A DNA stretch of 6,072 nt, from assembly GCA_009885425.1 (NCBI GenBank), contig VFKS01000458.1:1-6072 (forward strand), given 5' to 3'. Position numbers and translations under genes: made by a program. Positions 5,678-6,072 of the stretch are shown piece by piece. The notes under the pieces were generated by a model, which saw nothing but the letters and a program-made list of their open reading frames with translations, was not told the DNA's origin and did not search any database. The DNA is from Novosphingobium sp. (GTDB lineage Bacteria > Pseudomonadota > Alphaproteobacteria > Sphingomonadales > Sphingomonadaceae). Position 1 is the stretch's first letter. Each line of letters starts with the position of its first letter.

Positions 5678-6072
5678 ATGGATCGGCGCGATTTTTTGGC
5701 CTCAAGCGGAGCCATTGCACTGGCGCTGGCGGCGGATCCCACCTTTGCGAAAGGCGCGTCGGCGCGCGGGGACAAGGCGCTGCTGGGCCTGCTCGATGCG
5801 ATGTTCGCAGATTCGATCGCACGTTCTCCCGAATTCGCCACGATACTGGGGCTCGACAAGGGCAAGCTGGCGCACTTGCGTTCAAAACTGTCCCCGCCGA
5901 CCGCCGCTGAGCGCCGTGCCGGGCTGGCCCGCAATCGCGTTTGGTTACAAAGGGTCAATGGCATTCCCGCCGCCAGTCTGGGCGCAGCGGCCAAGCGCTA
6001 TCAGGCGCTGGTTCGCTATAATCTGGAAGATAGCATCACCTCGCCCGGTCGTTTCGGGATTGAATCGGTGCA
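5678..6072 (+). CDS. DUF885 family protein with Tat-like signal, N-terminal part
   Basis: The first 131 codons of a gene that continues beyond the right edge; the usual family length is several hundred residues. The leader DRRDFLASS (2-10) matches a twin-arginine motif (RRxFL). It is followed by a short hydrophobic stretch (GAIALALA, 11-18) and a possible cleavage site after ASA (27-29), so export to the periplasm or its membrane is likely. The mature start LLGLLDAMFADSIARSPEFATILGLD (35-60) is the typical opening of sphingomonad DUF885 proteins. A helical segment with repeated Arg and Ala (74-118) follows. DUF885 proteins are thought to be metallopeptidase-like, but the catalytic region lies outside this window, so activity cannot be judged. 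The ATG at 5678 has GGGAGA (5667-5672) 5 bases upstream. There is no frame break in the visible part. The 99-base gap before it contains no clear promoter. Confidence 0.82.
   Translation, partial: MDRRDFLASSGAIALALAADPTFAKGASARGDKALLGLLDAMFADSIARSPEFATILGLDKGKLAHLRSKLSPPTAAERRAGLARNRVWLQRVNGIPAASLGAAAKRYQALVRYNLEDSITSPGRFGIESV

Noticed and set aside
5638..5994. 118-codon minus-strand frame at the right end
   Set aside because: It is antisense to the DUF885 gene, which has a Tat-like leader, ribosome site and family-like N-terminus; the antisense product is Ala/Ser/Arg-rich.

Overview
The window looks like an ordinary chromosomal stretch of a GC-rich alphaproteobacterium, most probably a sphingomonad (order Sphingomonadales). 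This placement is inference: it rests on the split yajC-secD-secF operon, an alphaproteobacterial DUF6456 protein, a DUF885 protein with a twin-arginine-like leader, and high GC at third codon positions. There is no insertion sequence, integrase, CRISPR array or other sign of a mobile island.

Layout. Positions 7-83 carry a complete tRNA-Pro(GGG) on the minus strand, with a plausible promoter at 128-156. A 240-base gap (84-323) follows. It holds that promoter, a G-rich tract, a 9-codon mini-ORF and a perfect 7-bp hairpin with a GNRA-type loop just before yajC. The operon yajC (324-662), secD (678-2273), secF (2287-3267) runs on the plus strand with gaps of only 15 and 13 bases. It encodes the accessory SecDF-YajC complex, which uses the proton gradient to help the SecYEG/SecA translocon release exported proteins. 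secF meets a minus-strand GT4-type glycosyltransferase gene (3264-4442) tail to tail, and both stop codons lie in one 10-bp palindrome. The glycosyltransferase is the second gene of a two-gene unit. Its first gene (4439-5011) is an XRE/HTH regulator with a C-terminal domain that looks like a catalytically dead LexA/S24 fold, and the two overlap by 4 bases (GTGA). A 96-base divergent spacer with a perfect 6+1+6 palindrome separates this unit from a plus-strand DUF6456 gene (5108-5578). A DUF885 gene with a Tat-type leader starts at 5678 and runs off the right edge.

How the parts relate. The sec operon is housekeeping. The regulator and glycosyltransferase probably form one translationally coupled unit, perhaps for a cell-surface glycan, with the palindrome as a candidate autoregulatory operator also positioned to affect the DUF6456 gene. 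I see no clearly new multi-gene system. The observations most worth checking are the mini-ORF plus hairpin ahead of the Sec operon, the regulator/glycosyltransferase coupling with its palindrome, and the double-stop palindrome.
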